64,000 nt of DNA from Viridothelium virens (Eukaryota; Ascomycota; Dothideomycetes; Trypetheliales; Trypetheliaceae), in the NCBI GenBank assembly GCA_010094025.1, contig ML991789.1:1-64000 (forward strand), in the 5' to 3' direction. Made by a program: the position numbers and the translations under genes. This document shows, in pieces, positions 34,701 to 47,109 of this stretch; the stretch's first letter is position 1, and every line of letters begins with the position of its first letter. The notes beneath the pieces are model-generated. The model was not told the DNA's origin. It did no database searches and saw only the letters and a list, made by a program, of their open reading frames with translations.

Positions 34701-36027
34701 GCAGTTCCTTCTCACCCCCGCCCGCTTGCATCGTCAAAGTTGCTTCGTAGGTGTAGAGACTGCTATTAGGCTGTTCAGACCGTATCCGACCACCCAGTCG
34801 GCTCAAGTCATTTGGGCTAACAAGATTCGAGGTCTCAGGAACAGCTTGCTTGATTTTGAGATTAGTCTCGCCGTCCAAATTTGCTGTCTCGATGTAACAT
34901 AGGCCCTCAGGTTCGGAACTTGCAAGAAGCACCAAGTCGGCTGGAAAAGGCTGTTCAGATTCGACTCGGATGATGTCTCCGACAGCTACGTTGATCCATT
35001 TGACCTCTTGAAAGGAAGAGCCTTTTAATACAAAAGCCTTCGCGTGGTTGAGCAAGCTATCAGAGGCTCTTCTTCTATAGTCTTCGACCAATTCCTTTAT
35101 TGCAGAGACGAGAAGGACAATGCCCAGAGGGACAATGGTTGTAAATCGATTCGTCGGTGAAACGTTGGGTATTTGCTGAAGAATGGCAGTGAATAGGAAG
35201 AAGATGTTGGCATATTTTGAGAACTGTTCGAATAGAAATTTCGGTAGGAAAGTCGCGACGTTATACTTGGTCGTGGAGACATGGTTGTCGACGTACTTGT
35301 TCGCTTGGTTCGCTGGTGGATTGTTCAAGTGTATTATTCGCGGTCCCAGAGTGGAAGGATCTGGCTGCCCTCTTCCGAAGCCGAATTTGAACTTTCCAGC
35401 GTCAAATTTTCTGGATGAAGATGACCGCTGGCCACTAGCTGACGCTGTATCGCCTCGGAACGGCATAACTCCAGCTTCTGTGAGTGGGACGTCCATTTCC
35501 GAGTACTGTGGACCCATGCCAAGCATATTCTTTGCGCGAGCCATCATTCCACCTCCCATACTCAACACACTATTTCGATTTCTGCTCCGGCTCTGCCCAG
35601 GCATAACTGGAGATTCTGCCTCGTCTAATCCCCCTGCTGCATAGTATCCCTGCATAGATCTATCATCGTCTTCTAGGCCCTCCATGTCGGAGTATGCTTG
35701 GTAATTGTTCAGACCGGATGTTTGGGAGTACTGACGGTTGACTTCGGCACCGAGGAAAGGAGGTCGATGGCCAGCGGGAGATGCATCTGAGTTTCCGGGT
35801 AGGCCAGCGGTGGAGCTATCACCGCCCACAAAATCATCGTAAGTGACGGATGGTCGTGATTGCGCTGCCTCCGGATTTGTAGCATTGTAGTGACGCGACA
35901 CGTTCTCGTCGTTCGGAGGAGGAGGTTTGCCGTCAGAGTAGTAAGGCTGTGAGCCTTCTATGTCGAGAAGAAGATCATTGTTCCCTTTCTCGGGCCCTTG
36001 CCCTTCTCCGGGCATCCTGCCTGCCAT
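31727..36027 (-). CDS. DRS2: P4-type ATPase, phospholipid flippase Drs2
   Basis: Five exons, 36027-33095, 33046-32743, 32683-32097, 32040-31960 and 31901-31727, give 1359 aa, near yeast Drs2 (1355). Introns are 48-59 bp. The start is the ATG at 36027 (MAGRMPGEGQGPEKGNNDLL), the family N-terminus. The P-type phosphorylation site is D612 in FSDKTGTLTCNQ; TGDRQETAINIG and GDGANDVSMIQAAHVGVG complete the catalytic core, and QAASPDEGALVEGA marks the nucleotide domain. The intron at 33047-33094 interrupts CKAVIC-CRVSPLQK and must be removed to keep the family sequence. It flips phosphatidylserine and phosphatidylethanolamine to the cytosolic leaflet in the trans-Golgi and supports vesicle budding; it normally works with a Cdc50 subunit. 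Confidence 0.96.
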
Positions 36028-36712
36028 CGTTGAGCCCCCCTCTTGATTGCTCGTTGCAGGACTTGGCAACCTCCGCTACGGCGGCTGCATCCAGAAGTTC
36101 CGATACTCACCGCTAACTGGTGGATACTTCTATTCCTGAAAGACTGCCCGTTGCAGGTGGCGAAACAATGCCTTTAATATTCCCCAGAGCTACTTCATCT
36201 TTGACGGCCGGTGAGGGAATGTGCTAGAGGGAATCGACGCTGCGGTACGGTTGGACGTGGATCAAACTGCTGCGGAAGATAGCGGAAACTGAAAAGTTTC
36301 TTGGAGCTCGTGTCGGGTACTCAGATGATTTCAGCTGATCGCGAAGGCCGTTTCTTCGAATCCATAGACCCTGGACCTGGGTTGGTGGAGCGCGGTGACG
36401 ATTGTCTGGGGCTTGGCCGCAAGCCGCAGCCGCAGCCGCAAGAGCATCCATGCGTTTCAGAACGCCAAGCTCCGCGGGCCTGCATCCTCAGTGTTTGTCA
36501 TATCTGGACAAATGGAACCCCTCAAAGATGTCATATATTCACCGGATTTCGCCCTCGTAGCAGGATGAAGTAAGGTTCAGGTGCAAAGATTACGGTTGTC
36601 CCGAGATGCCTCCTTACTCGTCCACTACAAGAACTGATCACTTTGACCTCTCAGACTTTTTTTTCTTTCTATTCATGTAGTGTATGCCTAATCTAGGTAG
36701 CTGGACTGCTTC
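36028..36712. other. Intergenic, tandem minus-strand genes
   Basis: DRS2 promoter and mL46 3' flank. It contains a short CAGCCGCAGCCGCA run near 36425-36440. No gene supported. Confidence 0.4.
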
Positions 36713-37781
36713 TCATCTGTCTGCAAGCATGTTCCGTATTGAGGACCAGTACTGGCGGGTCACGAAACCTTGGATCTCCTCCTTAGATAGCCATTGATAG
36801 TCTGTATCGCCAAAAGCATTCTGAGCCAAACTCGCCTGCCCTGCCATAATTCTCGCCTTCATGAAGAATATTTTCTCTCCTAGCTCTTCCACATTCTCGT
36901 ACTCGCGCCAGGAACTCTTTCGAAAGTCGAACTGATAATGCCCAATAGGCACATTTCCCACTACCCAAGTATTCATGTTGATGCCCGCTGTCTGGACAAG
37001 AAGTCGTTCAGCGCTCTGCAACACATTAGCCAGGTTAACGATGACGCTCCGATTGTGGTTGAGAGGAGCATACTGTGTGTAGGCTTTCCTTTCCCATCAA
37101 TCGGGTATGAGGAAAGGTCCACCTCCCCTCCGAGTTCTTGACCAACAGGTACAGCGATTGTTGTAGTAACCGGTCCAGACTCTTCGTATCTCCTTTTTGG
37201 TCTGATTCAGTGATCCTGGACATAGGTCTCTCAATGGGCTCCCTTTTCAAAGCAGATCCGCCCTCCTCATCGCTCACAGCCGGGGGCTCAGCATCCTTCA
37301 GCAATGCTTCAACTTGATGTTCCGGCTCGCTTTCTGGTGCTCCCACCAGCAATTCATCATTCCATGCCTCCGTACCGTAACCAGAATATACGCCAATTTC
37401 GCGAGCCGCTGTGAGCCTATGTTTGGCCTTTCGCTTCCACTCCTTGTCTTCTGCCGAATCTCTTTTGAAGTAGAAATATCTGGAGAAAGGGAGAGCACAT
37501 CTTTCATTGAGCCGCCGTTGGTATAAATAGAAAGCCTTTTCAAAAGGGGTAAGGTCGCGAGTGATTTGAGGAGGCCGAGAAAGGACGACACCGGCGCGGA
37601 CTTGGTAGGCGAGCTGAGGACTCGAAGAAGGAAGTGCTGAAGGATCAATATCATCAATGCGGTGTTCCCCCTCTGCTATTGCTGCGGCTGCCGAAGCATG
37701 CCTTCGCTGGCGGGAGATGGTCGCGCGACAAGACTTGCAAAGGCGAACACTTGTCCGCGAGCCTGAAAATATCTCAATCAT
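36713..37781 (-). CDS. MRPL17: Mitochondrial large ribosomal subunit protein mL46
   Basis: Two exons, 37781-37074 and 37015-36713, with a 58-bp intron, give 336 aa. The N-terminus is a basic presequence (VRLCKSCRATISRQRRHASA). RAGVVLSRPPQITRDLTPFE and the following aromatic helix are the mL46 entry motif; SLYLLVKNSEGRWTFPHTRL and SAERLLVQTAGINMNTWVVG form the Nudix-like C-terminal domain of this family, interrupted by the intron. An acidic insert of about 50 residues near 165-215 is lineage-specific. It is a structural protein of the mitoribosome 39S/54S subunit. Confidence 0.92.
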
Positions 37782-38340
37782 GATGTATTAAGAGACTGTT
37801 ATTTGCCTGCCAGTAAATGGAATGAAGAACGAAGCGCTCTTTGAACACGCGGTCATGATGGTCGCGAGCACAATATCACAGATGGAGAAGTCCTGCGTTA
37901 CGAAGCTCGAAATTCAAGCAGGGGTTCTTTACGCCAATCTCAAAAGAGACTAAAGCGCATTCTGCGCCGCCTCCTTCAGAGACCACTTTGGAGCCGCACA
38001 ACTGCTTTTTCATTTCAAGGCATCAACCTTATCTTCGATTGCTTCTTACGTTCCACAGCATATTGATCATTTAAGATGCCAAGAATGAATTCGAGCAGTC
38101 TTTTCGCTAGCAGCATCCTCATATTCTCCAAGGCCTGCTGTTAGATAGATACTGCTGACATCTTCCCCCGAATCAGGGTATCTCTCCTGAAGACGCGCTA
38201 TTTGAATGGATGAGGGAGTTTGGATAGGCGAGAGGGTATCAGGATTCTGTCTTCGCCTCCTCTATACCTTGGCGATTCTATGATTTCAGTTTCTCCGGGT
38301 CCATTGAAAAATAGAAACTTGATCATTCAAAGCACGCATA
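37782..38340. other. Divergent intergenic region, mL46 / NACHT protein
   Basis: 559 bp upstream of both genes. No recognisable site beyond general pyrimidine-rich tracts. Confidence 0.4.
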
Positions 38341-40867
38341 ATGGTTGATCCTGTTTCCCTTGTCAGCCTTGCCGCTCTGGTTGGAGACATTATTTGGAAA
38401 GTCTACGAGTATGGAAAGGAGGTAAAAGAATGGAGATCTGAGAGACGAGCTTTATGGGAGGAACTTTTCGCTCTGAAAGGCGTTCTAGAGCACACACAAC
38501 AACGCTACGAGTACTTTCAAGCGACCGACGACCCAATGAATGGTACCACGCCATTTATGCAATCCAAAGAGTTTCGTGAGATGATCCTTAGCACTAAAGA
38601 GTTCCTAGATGATCTATCTTCGCGTTTGACAGTCCCCAAGGACAAGCTTCGCAAGGCCGTTAAAGCACTCAAATGGCCGTTAGATAAAAGTGACATCCTA
38701 ATGAGCATAGAACGGCTCGAGAGAGTGAAGGCTTGGTTTGTTTTGACTATGATGAGCGATAGCCTGGATTTGTCGCGAGAGACTTATCACGAGGTACACG
38801 AATTGAAATCTCTTCTACATCGCGAGTACGAGTCTCGGACCGATGAACGACAGAAGAAATCCAAAGGAGACTTGGTCCACTGGCTCGCTCCCGTCACTCC
38901 GAGTCTTACCCATACCAAAGCCTTTAGTAAGTGGCAAGAGGGCACTGGCTCATGGTTCGTAAAAGGGAGTTTTGAGGAATGGTTCGAATTGAACAAACCA
39001 AGCATTCTATGGCTCAGGGGTAAGTCTGGCGCTGGGAAGACCACTTTATTGTAAGTCTTCTTGTTTTTGGGCTATCTATCAAACGATGATCCTTGTCAGT
39101 GTCCCGTGAACGAACCCAGAGATTTTATTTTTTGCAGCTCTAGTGTCATTGAACATGCCCTACGAAGGACTCGTTTGAATCAACGGATAGGCGTGGCCTA
39201 CTTCTATTGTTCGTTTGACAACGCAAATTCCCAAGATCCCGTCAATGTCCTTGGCTCGCTTATTGTACAGCTTGCCGAAAAAGTTCCATCAGTGCTTGAC
39301 GCGTATCAGGCCAAGTTTCTTAGTCCCAATCGTCTTAAAGTTCAAGAACTGGAAGATCAGATACTTGACCAATGTAGAATGTTGGAACGTTTTTATATTT
39401 TCATCGATGCGGTGAACGAGTCGAGCTCGAGCAGTAATATTGTAACCAGTCTATTAAGAATTGTACAAGAGTCAAAAAATGTGGGGATCTTCATGACAAG
39501 TACTCCAGATGCCGAAACGCAGGACATCCTACAAGGTCGGCTGACACCAGTTGATATGCGAACATCGTGTATCGAGGAGGACATTAGATTTTTCGTCAAC
39601 ATCAAGATTCAACAAACTCCAAGTCTAAGGGATCTTAGCGAGAAAATAAAATCGGAAATACGTCAGACCGTGGTCAAAAAGTCTGATGGCATGTATGCGA
39701 ATTTCTCGCACACTTCTGATCGTCGGAATGCTTACAATGCATAGGTTCCGATGGGTACAATGTCAGATGGATTTTCTTGCGGCTCAGCGTACCGGAAAGG
39801 CAGTGAGGAAAGCTCTTGAGCAATTACCCAATGACCTCAACTCGGTCTATGTTCGAATGCTTGCGAGTATTGCGCCTGCTGATCAAATCATTGCAAAGCA
39901 AGCCTTCATGTGGCTAAGCTTCTCTAAACGACCGCTTTCTCTCTTGGAGCTTTGTGAAGCTGTCGTCATTGACGAGGATGATTATTCCATCGATGAGGAT
40001 TCACGACTTCGTCCTCCTACAATCTTGCTGCGCTTGTGTAAAGGGCTTGTCGTAGATGACGAGAGTACTGGCCAAGTGGCGCTAGCGCACTCATCCATCA
40101 AAACATTCCTCACGTCGGAAAAAATCAAAGAAACGGAAGCAGTCTTCTTTGCCTTCGATTACGAAGAGGCTACCCAGACAATCATAAGGAAATGCTTGAC
40201 CTACCTCATGTTTGATGACTTCGGGGGAGGATGCTGCGACCGTGGACTCCTCCAAAATCGGTTTACAAGGTTCCATCTCCTCGACTACACCGCGCTCCAA
40301 TGGGCTGTGCATGCCAGTCAACGTAGGAAGCCGATGTACTCTCTAAACGAATCTGACCATCTCCTGATTTCCAGATTCCTTTCTACGTATAACTCATCTA
40401 CTGGTAGCAACTTCACTCATTGGGTTCTCTGCCTCATTCCAGAGGCCGAGGATGAAATTATCCGCGCTACGCAGCCCCTCTATTACATGTCTTCATTCGG
40501 TCTCACATCTATTGTGGAGCGAATACTCAAGACATACCGTCCGCTGGACGTAGATGCCTACGGCGGCCGTCAAAAGTCAACCGCGCTCCAAGTGTCTTGC
40601 GTTCGCAGTTCAATTAACGTCATCCGCCTCTTGCTTGAACATGGTGCCGATCCAAACAGTTGCAACATACATGGTCTTTCGTGCCTCTTCTGGGCAGTCA
40701 GGTACGGCAGAGATGATGTGTATATACTTCTCAGACAATATGGCGCAGAACCGAATGGCAATTTCGAACCACATCTTGGTAAGCGGGATCCACTCAAGGC
40801 TCTATTCCGAAGGACGATCAAGGAGATGGAGAGTGAGTATCAACGCGGCGCCAAGGCTGGAGGTTAG
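38341..40867 (+). CDS. NACHT-domain STAND protein with C-terminal ankyrin repeats (fungal NLR-like)
   Basis: Three exons, 38341-39050, 39138-39692 and 39745-40867 (introns 87 and 52 bp), give 795 aa. The N-terminal 180 residues are an alpha-helical domain beginning MVDPVSLVSLAALVGDIIWK, like the SesA/Helo-like N-terminal domains of fungal STAND proteins. The NACHT NTPase follows: Walker A is GKSGAGKTT at 227-235, split from the rest by intron 1 just after it, and Walker B is in RFYIFIDAVNES (about 325). FRWVQCQMDFL and the RPLSLLELCEAV segment are the usual post-NACHT helices. Two ankyrin repeats (TALQVSCVRSSINVIRLLLE and the next) lie near 690-755. Such proteins act in heterokaryon incompatibility and innate-immune-like death. 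The repeat end is short for the family. Confidence 0.88.
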
Positions 40868-41216
40868 AAGGGAAGCGTCAGATTACACCGAAGCCCATTG
40901 CAAAGAGTTGGTGCTGCAGCCACCGTGCTCCAATGAAACGACGCGTCGAGGCCAATTATGCTCATTTCGAAAATATTAAGTCAATCAGAAGATAGCGTAG
41001 ACATATCCTCTTTGTTTCTAAGGATCGGCTAGAAAATGTCTCGTGTCAGTCGTTGGACTCTCACCAGATAATCACTCTATCTCACAGATCACCTTCCCGA
41101 ACCATTCACACTGCTAAAACACACTGCCTCACTCCGAAAGGCTCTCTCTATAAGTCTAGCCTATACTTCTTCCTGGACGCCTTGACCATCCACGCTGCCA
41201 TCGTTGCAGCTTCATT
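40868..41216. other. Intergenic
   Basis: An overlapping frame continues from the NACHT gene to 40979 without a clear domain; it may be a remnant of a longer ankyrin tail or simple 3' flank. Confidence 0.35.
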
Positions 41217-42023
41217 ATGATGGCATCTACATCCAACCACACCCAAGGCGATAGCAATCAAGGCGGCTCACCGCCTCTCGAACGTACCCCTATCCTCGAT
41301 GTCGACGCGTTACCTACCGCGCTCGCTCCGGACAAATTCTCCATTCTGGAGGCCGATGCCCTCCCGACTGCCCTTGCGCGCCACGCCGCTGCCACCCAGA
41401 AGACAAACCGGATAGCGGCTATTGTTGGAAAGTGTCGGGCGGCGATCGGACTATTGGAGATGCAATTGGACACAGAGCGCGGAGCCCTGGAAGACCTGAT
41501 GAGAAGGCTTCAGGAGGCAAAGGAGGAGAAGGCTGTAGGTTGCTTCTCTCGTTCAATCGGACTCATAGGCACTCACCATTGATCCTTTTCATCCTTATAA
41601 TATTACTTGTACGAAAGGAGGTGACGAGCTTATGATACGGACGTCATCCTGTCAACTCTCCTTGGTCACAGAAGGCACAATGCTGACATACTGGGTGCGG
41701 AACAGACATGGCAGGCCAGATTAGAGTGTGTGAGGGAGTTGCAGACCGCGCTGAGAGCTCAGAGCATTGCCACGCCAAACTCTGAGGCAGATGTCGAGAG
41801 TCAAGCCGCGAATGACGGATCGCAGGAATCGGACGTGCCGGATGGAGTTGGGGATTTAGCGATGATGGAGCGAGAAGAGCAGAAGGCTGGAGAGGATGCG
41901 TGTGATGAGGGAAGGCCGGAAGAAGACTTGGAATTGCCAAGCATAGTGCACGACAGGAGCGGAAATCCGGATGAATCGCCAACCAATCCAAAGAAGCGAG
42001 CGCGGAAGGGAAGCTTGCCCTAA
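41217..42023 (+). CDS. Orphan coiled-coil protein with acidic and basic tail
   Basis: Likely two exons, 41217-41534 and 41706-42023, with a 171-bp intron (GTAGGT donor, CTGAC branch-like site about 20 nt before a CAG acceptor), giving 211 aa. The N-terminus contains a duplicated DALPTALA unit (residues about 23-30 and 39-46). Next is a coiled coil rich in Leu, Glu and Arg (IGLLEMQLDTERGALEDLMR) that continues into exon 2 (TWQARLECVRELQTALRAQ). An acidic segment and a basic end (NPKKRARKGS), likely a nuclear localisation signal, close the protein. I do not recognise the family. The intron could be placed differently. Confidence 0.5.
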
Positions 42024-42469
42024 TAGCCCAGGTATGGCGCTTTCACTTTTCGAGGCTATGACATGCTATAATTTATTTAATATTGCATAAACAAGGTGAG
42101 TGCTTAATATGTCCTGCAAAATATTCAATAGAAAACCTTATCCATCCATATGAATAGGGAAGTATAATATCATTTGCCTTGTCAAAGGGAATCTGCCAGT
42201 TCTACCGAGCACCTCAAGTGTTGGTAGGTGCGACCTCAGTGAAGTGTGTATAGAGGTCCTCGAGCTTACCGGAGGAGCTCAATGCTAAAACCAATGGTAA
42301 TAGTATCATGGGACTATTAATCTTTCCCTCTAACTAATAATCAGATCGTCACAGCAGACCAATATCTTGGTTGCGGCATCTCCCGCATTCCAAATCGGAT
42401 CGTATCATACAAGCGTCTATCAGAATGAGATAGTCATACAGAGACATAGTTGATCATCTGCAGAATCAG
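42024..42469. other. Intergenic, convergent genes
   Basis: AT-rich 3' flanks of the coiled-coil gene and PEX26. Nothing supportable. Confidence 0.4.
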
Positions 42470-43953
42470 TCAAATATAGCTGACCTTCACTCCCATACCC
42501 ACGGTCCTTCTCACCTTCTCCCATGACTGGGCCAGCGCCCTTTTTAATCTCTCCCTGACCTCACGTCTTCCCACGATTCCTAGGAAGGCAATCAGGAAGA
42601 GTAGAAACCGAAGCATCAGCATCGGATGTCCAGTCATGTTCCGTGCAGTTTCAGCCAAGGAGGTCTGTAGAGCAAGAAACAAACTCGAGGCCCGCTTAAC
42701 GATCGATGACGGCGAGGGCTGAGAGTTGGACTTTTTGGCAGGTTGTTTCGACTGTGGTCCACGACTTGCTCCATTCTGGTTGCCCGGTCTCGCCTTGCCG
42801 TTCGTATGAGGTTCTCCGCCTCCCCCCCTGCTTCCACTTCCTCTCGATGTCGTCCCTGAGCCAGAACCCGATCTCGCATGTCCGTTTCGTATCTCCTGCA
42901 CGCGTCGGGCGTCCTCTTCGGCCTGCCGTTTTCGCCGCTCCTCTTCCTGCCTTCTCGCTTCCATCTCTTGATCTCGTTCCCTCTGGAGTTCGGCTTCTCG
43001 CTGAGCGTCTTGGTCCATCTCCTCTTTCAACTGCTGTAGAGCTTGTAGAAAGGCGTCTTTTCGTTCCTCGTCTAGCAATGCCGACATGCTGATGAAGTCG
43101 CGTGCATAGTCCCATTCTCCATTTCGGGGCAGCACATGAAGAGTATACAATTCAAGGACCTTGAGGCGTACATGAAGATCGCGAGGGGTACTCGTCCCGG
43201 TATTTGAGCGTGCGGGAGAGGGCCGACGTGGGGTTGGCGTCTGAGAGGTGGAATATTCATGCGAAGGCGAAAAATGGCTGCTGGATATATCAAGAGTTGG
43301 ATTGGCGGAGGCGGAGAGGTAGGTCTCGAGACGAGATTGGTTGAGGGATTGAGTGGGAGAGTGGGTGAGTAGAAGAGTTGCTCTTTAGACATGTGAGTTT
43401 ATTGCTCTTTGCAAAGACAGACAGATTCAAAGGTGTTGAAGATAACGACTCACAGATTGCTGACTACCTCAGCATCGACATCGCCTTCGCGTCCACTGTA
43501 GCCATCTCGGACAACGTCTTCCCACACGGTACCTTCACGTGCCTTTGCTACCAGCGCCCGCCATTTGGTGCTTCCGAATGAGTGTTTGCCGTCCTCCAAT
43601 CCAAGCTCGATGATCGAATTGAGCAAGGTGAGGTAAAAGCTCCAAACTTTTATCCGCGTATTACGAGAGGCGGTTGCAACGGGAGCGAGTGTGGGATAGT
43701 CTCCATTCTCCAGACCATTGCGTTGCTCGGGTAAGGAGGACGGCGTAATGACTGGCTCAATAGTAGAGAGCGCTTCGGGTAATCTCCTCGTGAGGAACAA
43801 TTGCGCAGCTTGGCGGTATGTCTTTGCAATTTGAGACGACTGGTGCCGGGATGAGAGAGAACCGGTGGACGAGGCAAGCATTCGGGAATTGGATACAGGG
43901 TCTTCGTATGGTATCGTCATTGTAGACGAGAATGCATTGGTCTTGGACGCCAT
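42470..43953 (-). CDS. PEX26: Peroxin 26, tail-anchored receptor of the PEX1-PEX6 complex
   Basis: Two exons, 43953-43454 and 43382-42470, with a 71-bp intron, give 470 aa. The N-terminal half is helical (QIAKTYRQAAQLFLTRRLPE, VWSFYLTLLNSIIELGLEDG), as in Pezizomycotina PEX26, and the intron is removed between VVSNL and ATLLLTHS. LKVLELYTLHVLPRNGEWDY and SALLDEERKDAFLQALQQLK match the family core. A long charged coiled-coil/low-complexity region follows, and near the C-terminus a single hydrophobic segment (PMLMLRFLLFLIAFLGIVG) anchors the protein in the peroxisome membrane. It recruits PEX1-PEX6 for recycling of the PTS1 receptor. Confidence 0.85.
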
Positions 43954-44553
43954 AACGGCCTACTCTGCGACCCGGATTTTCGAGGAGATTTCGTGGATAG
44001 TCATGTTGTAAACAAATGGCAGTGAAGCATTTAGGGAGGTCGGAATGCTGATGACGATGGACCTCGGCATCATTTAAGCTTCCGCAGTCCCAACCCACAA
44101 CCACATGCTGCGAACCGCGCTCGTTTTTCTTTTTGCTCTGGAATCATGTCACGCATGAGCAAAAATCCACGGTATCGTGTTGAGCACCTCAATCGCTACT
44201 TAAGCTGCTCCAAGAAGACTCCGAAGCTCGAAGCGAAAGATGACACTTTCCATTTCTGCTTGCAGGTAGGCATGTGACGTAGAAGCTGTGTGTAGCTGTC
44301 CACCTAATAATGTAGATTTGCGTCTCGCCAAACGCTGCCCGTTTGCCTCTCTCCTTCATTTACCCACGACTTACGTACTTTTCGCACCTTCGTCCACGTT
44401 GAGCATACAAAATCGCAGCGCCGATCCCCATTACTTTGTGTTGACAGTCCAAGAACCATCTTTCATCCTTGCAGTCACCATGTCCGTACTCGAATAGTTA
44501 CGTATCGCAGTCAGACGTGAATGTAAGCCAGAACTTTGCCTGACTACACAAAC
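43954..44553. promoter_or_regulatory. Divergent intergenic region, PEX26 / PARN-like gene
   Basis: 600 bp between two divergent starts. No specific site or extra gene identified. Confidence 0.35.
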
Positions 44554-46661
44554 ATGGACATCAATGCCACCTCGTTCCCGGGAAAGTTACTCGATATCTT
44601 AACCACAATCTCGGAGTCCCGATTTGTCGCTTTTGACTTGGAACTCTCGGGCGTACCTTCGAATCAGCGTAAACCGAATTCTGCCAAACAGACATTACAG
44701 GAAAGATACGAAGAGACCAAGCAGGCTGCCGAGCGATATCAGATTCTGCAAGTTGGCTTAACATGCGTCCGCGAATCTCACCGTCCAACGAACTCCGACG
44801 AATCGCAGGAAATGGAGACCGTTTATACTGTTCAGCCATACAACTTTAACATCAGTCCTTTGTTACCGGAGCGTATGGGAGTTGAGCGCATATTTTCCTT
44901 CCAAAGTGGTGCCGCCGAGTTCTTAGTTCAACATGGTTTTCGGATCGACTTGCCCTTCACTGAAGGTGTACCATATCTGTCTAGGGATGAGGCCAAGCTA
45001 GCGGAGGAGAGGGGACTTGCTAAGATAGAGAAGCGTGCTTTACCAGATATCGATCTCAGCAAACCTGAAGACGCTGCCGCGGTAGAGTTCATGGACGACG
45101 TACGACAAGCAATTAAAGAGTGGCAGAAGAAGGGAAAGGTCTGCACTTCCATTCCACAAGCAGCGTTGACTTTGGAGTGCTGACGGATTCTCTACCGCTC
45201 CAGCCTGACTATCTCGACATTGACCCCGAAGTTCGCAACGTGCCAGAGCAAGAGCGTCAGGCCGTGCTGTCGAAATTCGAAATGCGTCTTGTGCATCAGC
45301 TAGTCAGGGCTGAATTCCCGAAATTGCAAAGTTTTGGAAAGCGTGGGTACGTGCAAATCGTGCATCTTGACGAGACGAGGGAGCTAGCCTGGCAAAAAGA
45401 GAAAAGGGAAAAGATCAAGGAAGGTATAGCCGAACGTATTGGCTTTCGATGGATCGTGGAATGGCTGGCTGGTTGCGACATGTCACAATTTGATGTCAAA
45501 AGCTTTGCGAGAAATCCATCAACCGGTGAAGCAGCGTTTGCGGACCTTCAATATCTAAGATCTCGTTGGCACCGTGCACAGGATCTTAGGAAAATGCGTC
45601 GCCCGATCCTAGTGGGACACAATCTCTTCATTGATTTGATTTACCTCTACCACACATTCCTCGGGCCTCTGCCACAAACTGTGGAGGAATATGCTAGCAT
45701 CATTCACAAACTATTTCCACGGGTGATGGACACCAAGTATATTGCTACGCATAACGTCGGCAAGATAAAGCCAGATTCATCCTTGGACTCGCTCCATTTG
45801 GTACTCTCTGACCAGACATTACCAATTATTGGCAAGCTTTACCCTTTCGCAACAGTATGAAGGAAAACTGACTTACGTACAGTGACACATCCTGAATATA
45901 AGAAATATGACGCCACGACTGCCTATCATGAGGCTGGTTACGATAGTCTTCTGACAGCCCGTGTATTAATTCGATTATCCACGAAACTTGAAGCTCTTGG
46001 CAGTTATGAGGATGCCGGAAAGACGACGACTACTGAAAATCTCGTTGCAGAAGACGAGGTAGAAAGCAACAGCAACGATGGCTACGAGACAGCACAAGAA
46101 GAGAGCGGGCTTGCAAGTCTGCTCAGTAATCGCCTCTCGATAGCTAGTGGAGCCATATCCAACGTTGCAAGCAGCTTATTCGGAAGCTCCTCGACAGCAG
46201 ACATTTCAAAGAAGCAGAAGAAGAAGATGATGAGTAGCGAGAGGAAGAGCAGGAGCAAGATAAAGAGCAAGAAACAGGCCACCCAAGCAGCTGGCCGTTT
46301 CTCACAGCACAACGTCTTCGACCAGCTTCAGGACATGACTGAAGATAACCAACACTCGGAGCTCGAGGACGAAGATGTCATGCCAGACACGAGTTTCACG
46401 AAAGACGCACACGTTCTCGAACCTGCATCTCTCGATACTGACGAAACGTTAGACGCTTCTGAATGGAAAATACCTAATACAATAGAGACGTCCGTAAAAG
46501 TTTTCATCCCCGCCCAGCTTACTGATCGCGAGGTCAAACTTTCTAAGACGATGCCACCATGGAAGAGTGACTTCTGGAGGGTCTACGAAAATAAGCTAAG
46601 GGTATTTGGGACGGAGGAGGAAGTCTGCATCCTCAATGGGGAAAAGGAGAGGAGCTGCTAG
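44554..46661 (+). CDS. PARN-like poly(A)-specific ribonuclease (CAF1/DEDD family)
   Basis: Three exons, 44554-45138, 45204-45854 and 45903-46661, give 664 aa. The start is the ATG at 44554; the frame upstream has no Met. The DEDD nuclease motifs are D28 and E30 in FVAFDLELSG, the Asp of GHNLFIDLIYLYH, and HEAGYDSLLTARVL in exon 3; the R3H-like region (FEMRLVHQLVRAEFPKL) sits in between as in human PARN. The enzyme removes poly(A) tails from the 3' end of RNAs in nucleus or cytoplasm. A lysine-rich insert (KKQKKKMMSSERKSR) and an acidic stretch precede the C-terminal domain. The first intron uses an unusual GTCTGC donor and the second an AAG acceptor, so these junctions are less sure. Confidence 0.82.
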
Positions 46662-47109
46662 CGGAACCAGACTTGTCATGAGGCATTCATGGATAAGCGA
46701 GCTTGAGGAAAGGATAACAGTATATTCGATTACCCGCGCTCCCATTCAGGTAGCGCACTATAAAAGATGATGTCAAGGACGACCACTCTCGCCCCTGCTC
46801 TCTCCCGAAACCGTAGGCGTCCTCTTGCTTTCCTGTCGACCTGATTTAGCCGCGCTCGTGGTATCAGAGTTCGTCTTCTACTGCGTTGACCAGTAAACTG
46901 AACGGAATCCTGAGGTCAATAGTCCATCTCAAAGACAGTCAAGCCCACCAATGGCACCTACATGGTATGACAGTGCATGCATGCTTTTGTGAGTTTAGAA
47001 TCCATGGATTGGAAAGTGCTAGTATCCGTTTCGGATAACCAAGAGTTCGGTCTTCTCGCGCGAAGCAAGACATCCAACGTGGGTGAAATCATGCTGAGTT
47101 CTTACGATC
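46662..47109. other. Intergenic, convergent genes
   Basis: 3' flanks of the PARN-like and F-box-like genes. No gene seen. Confidence 0.4.
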
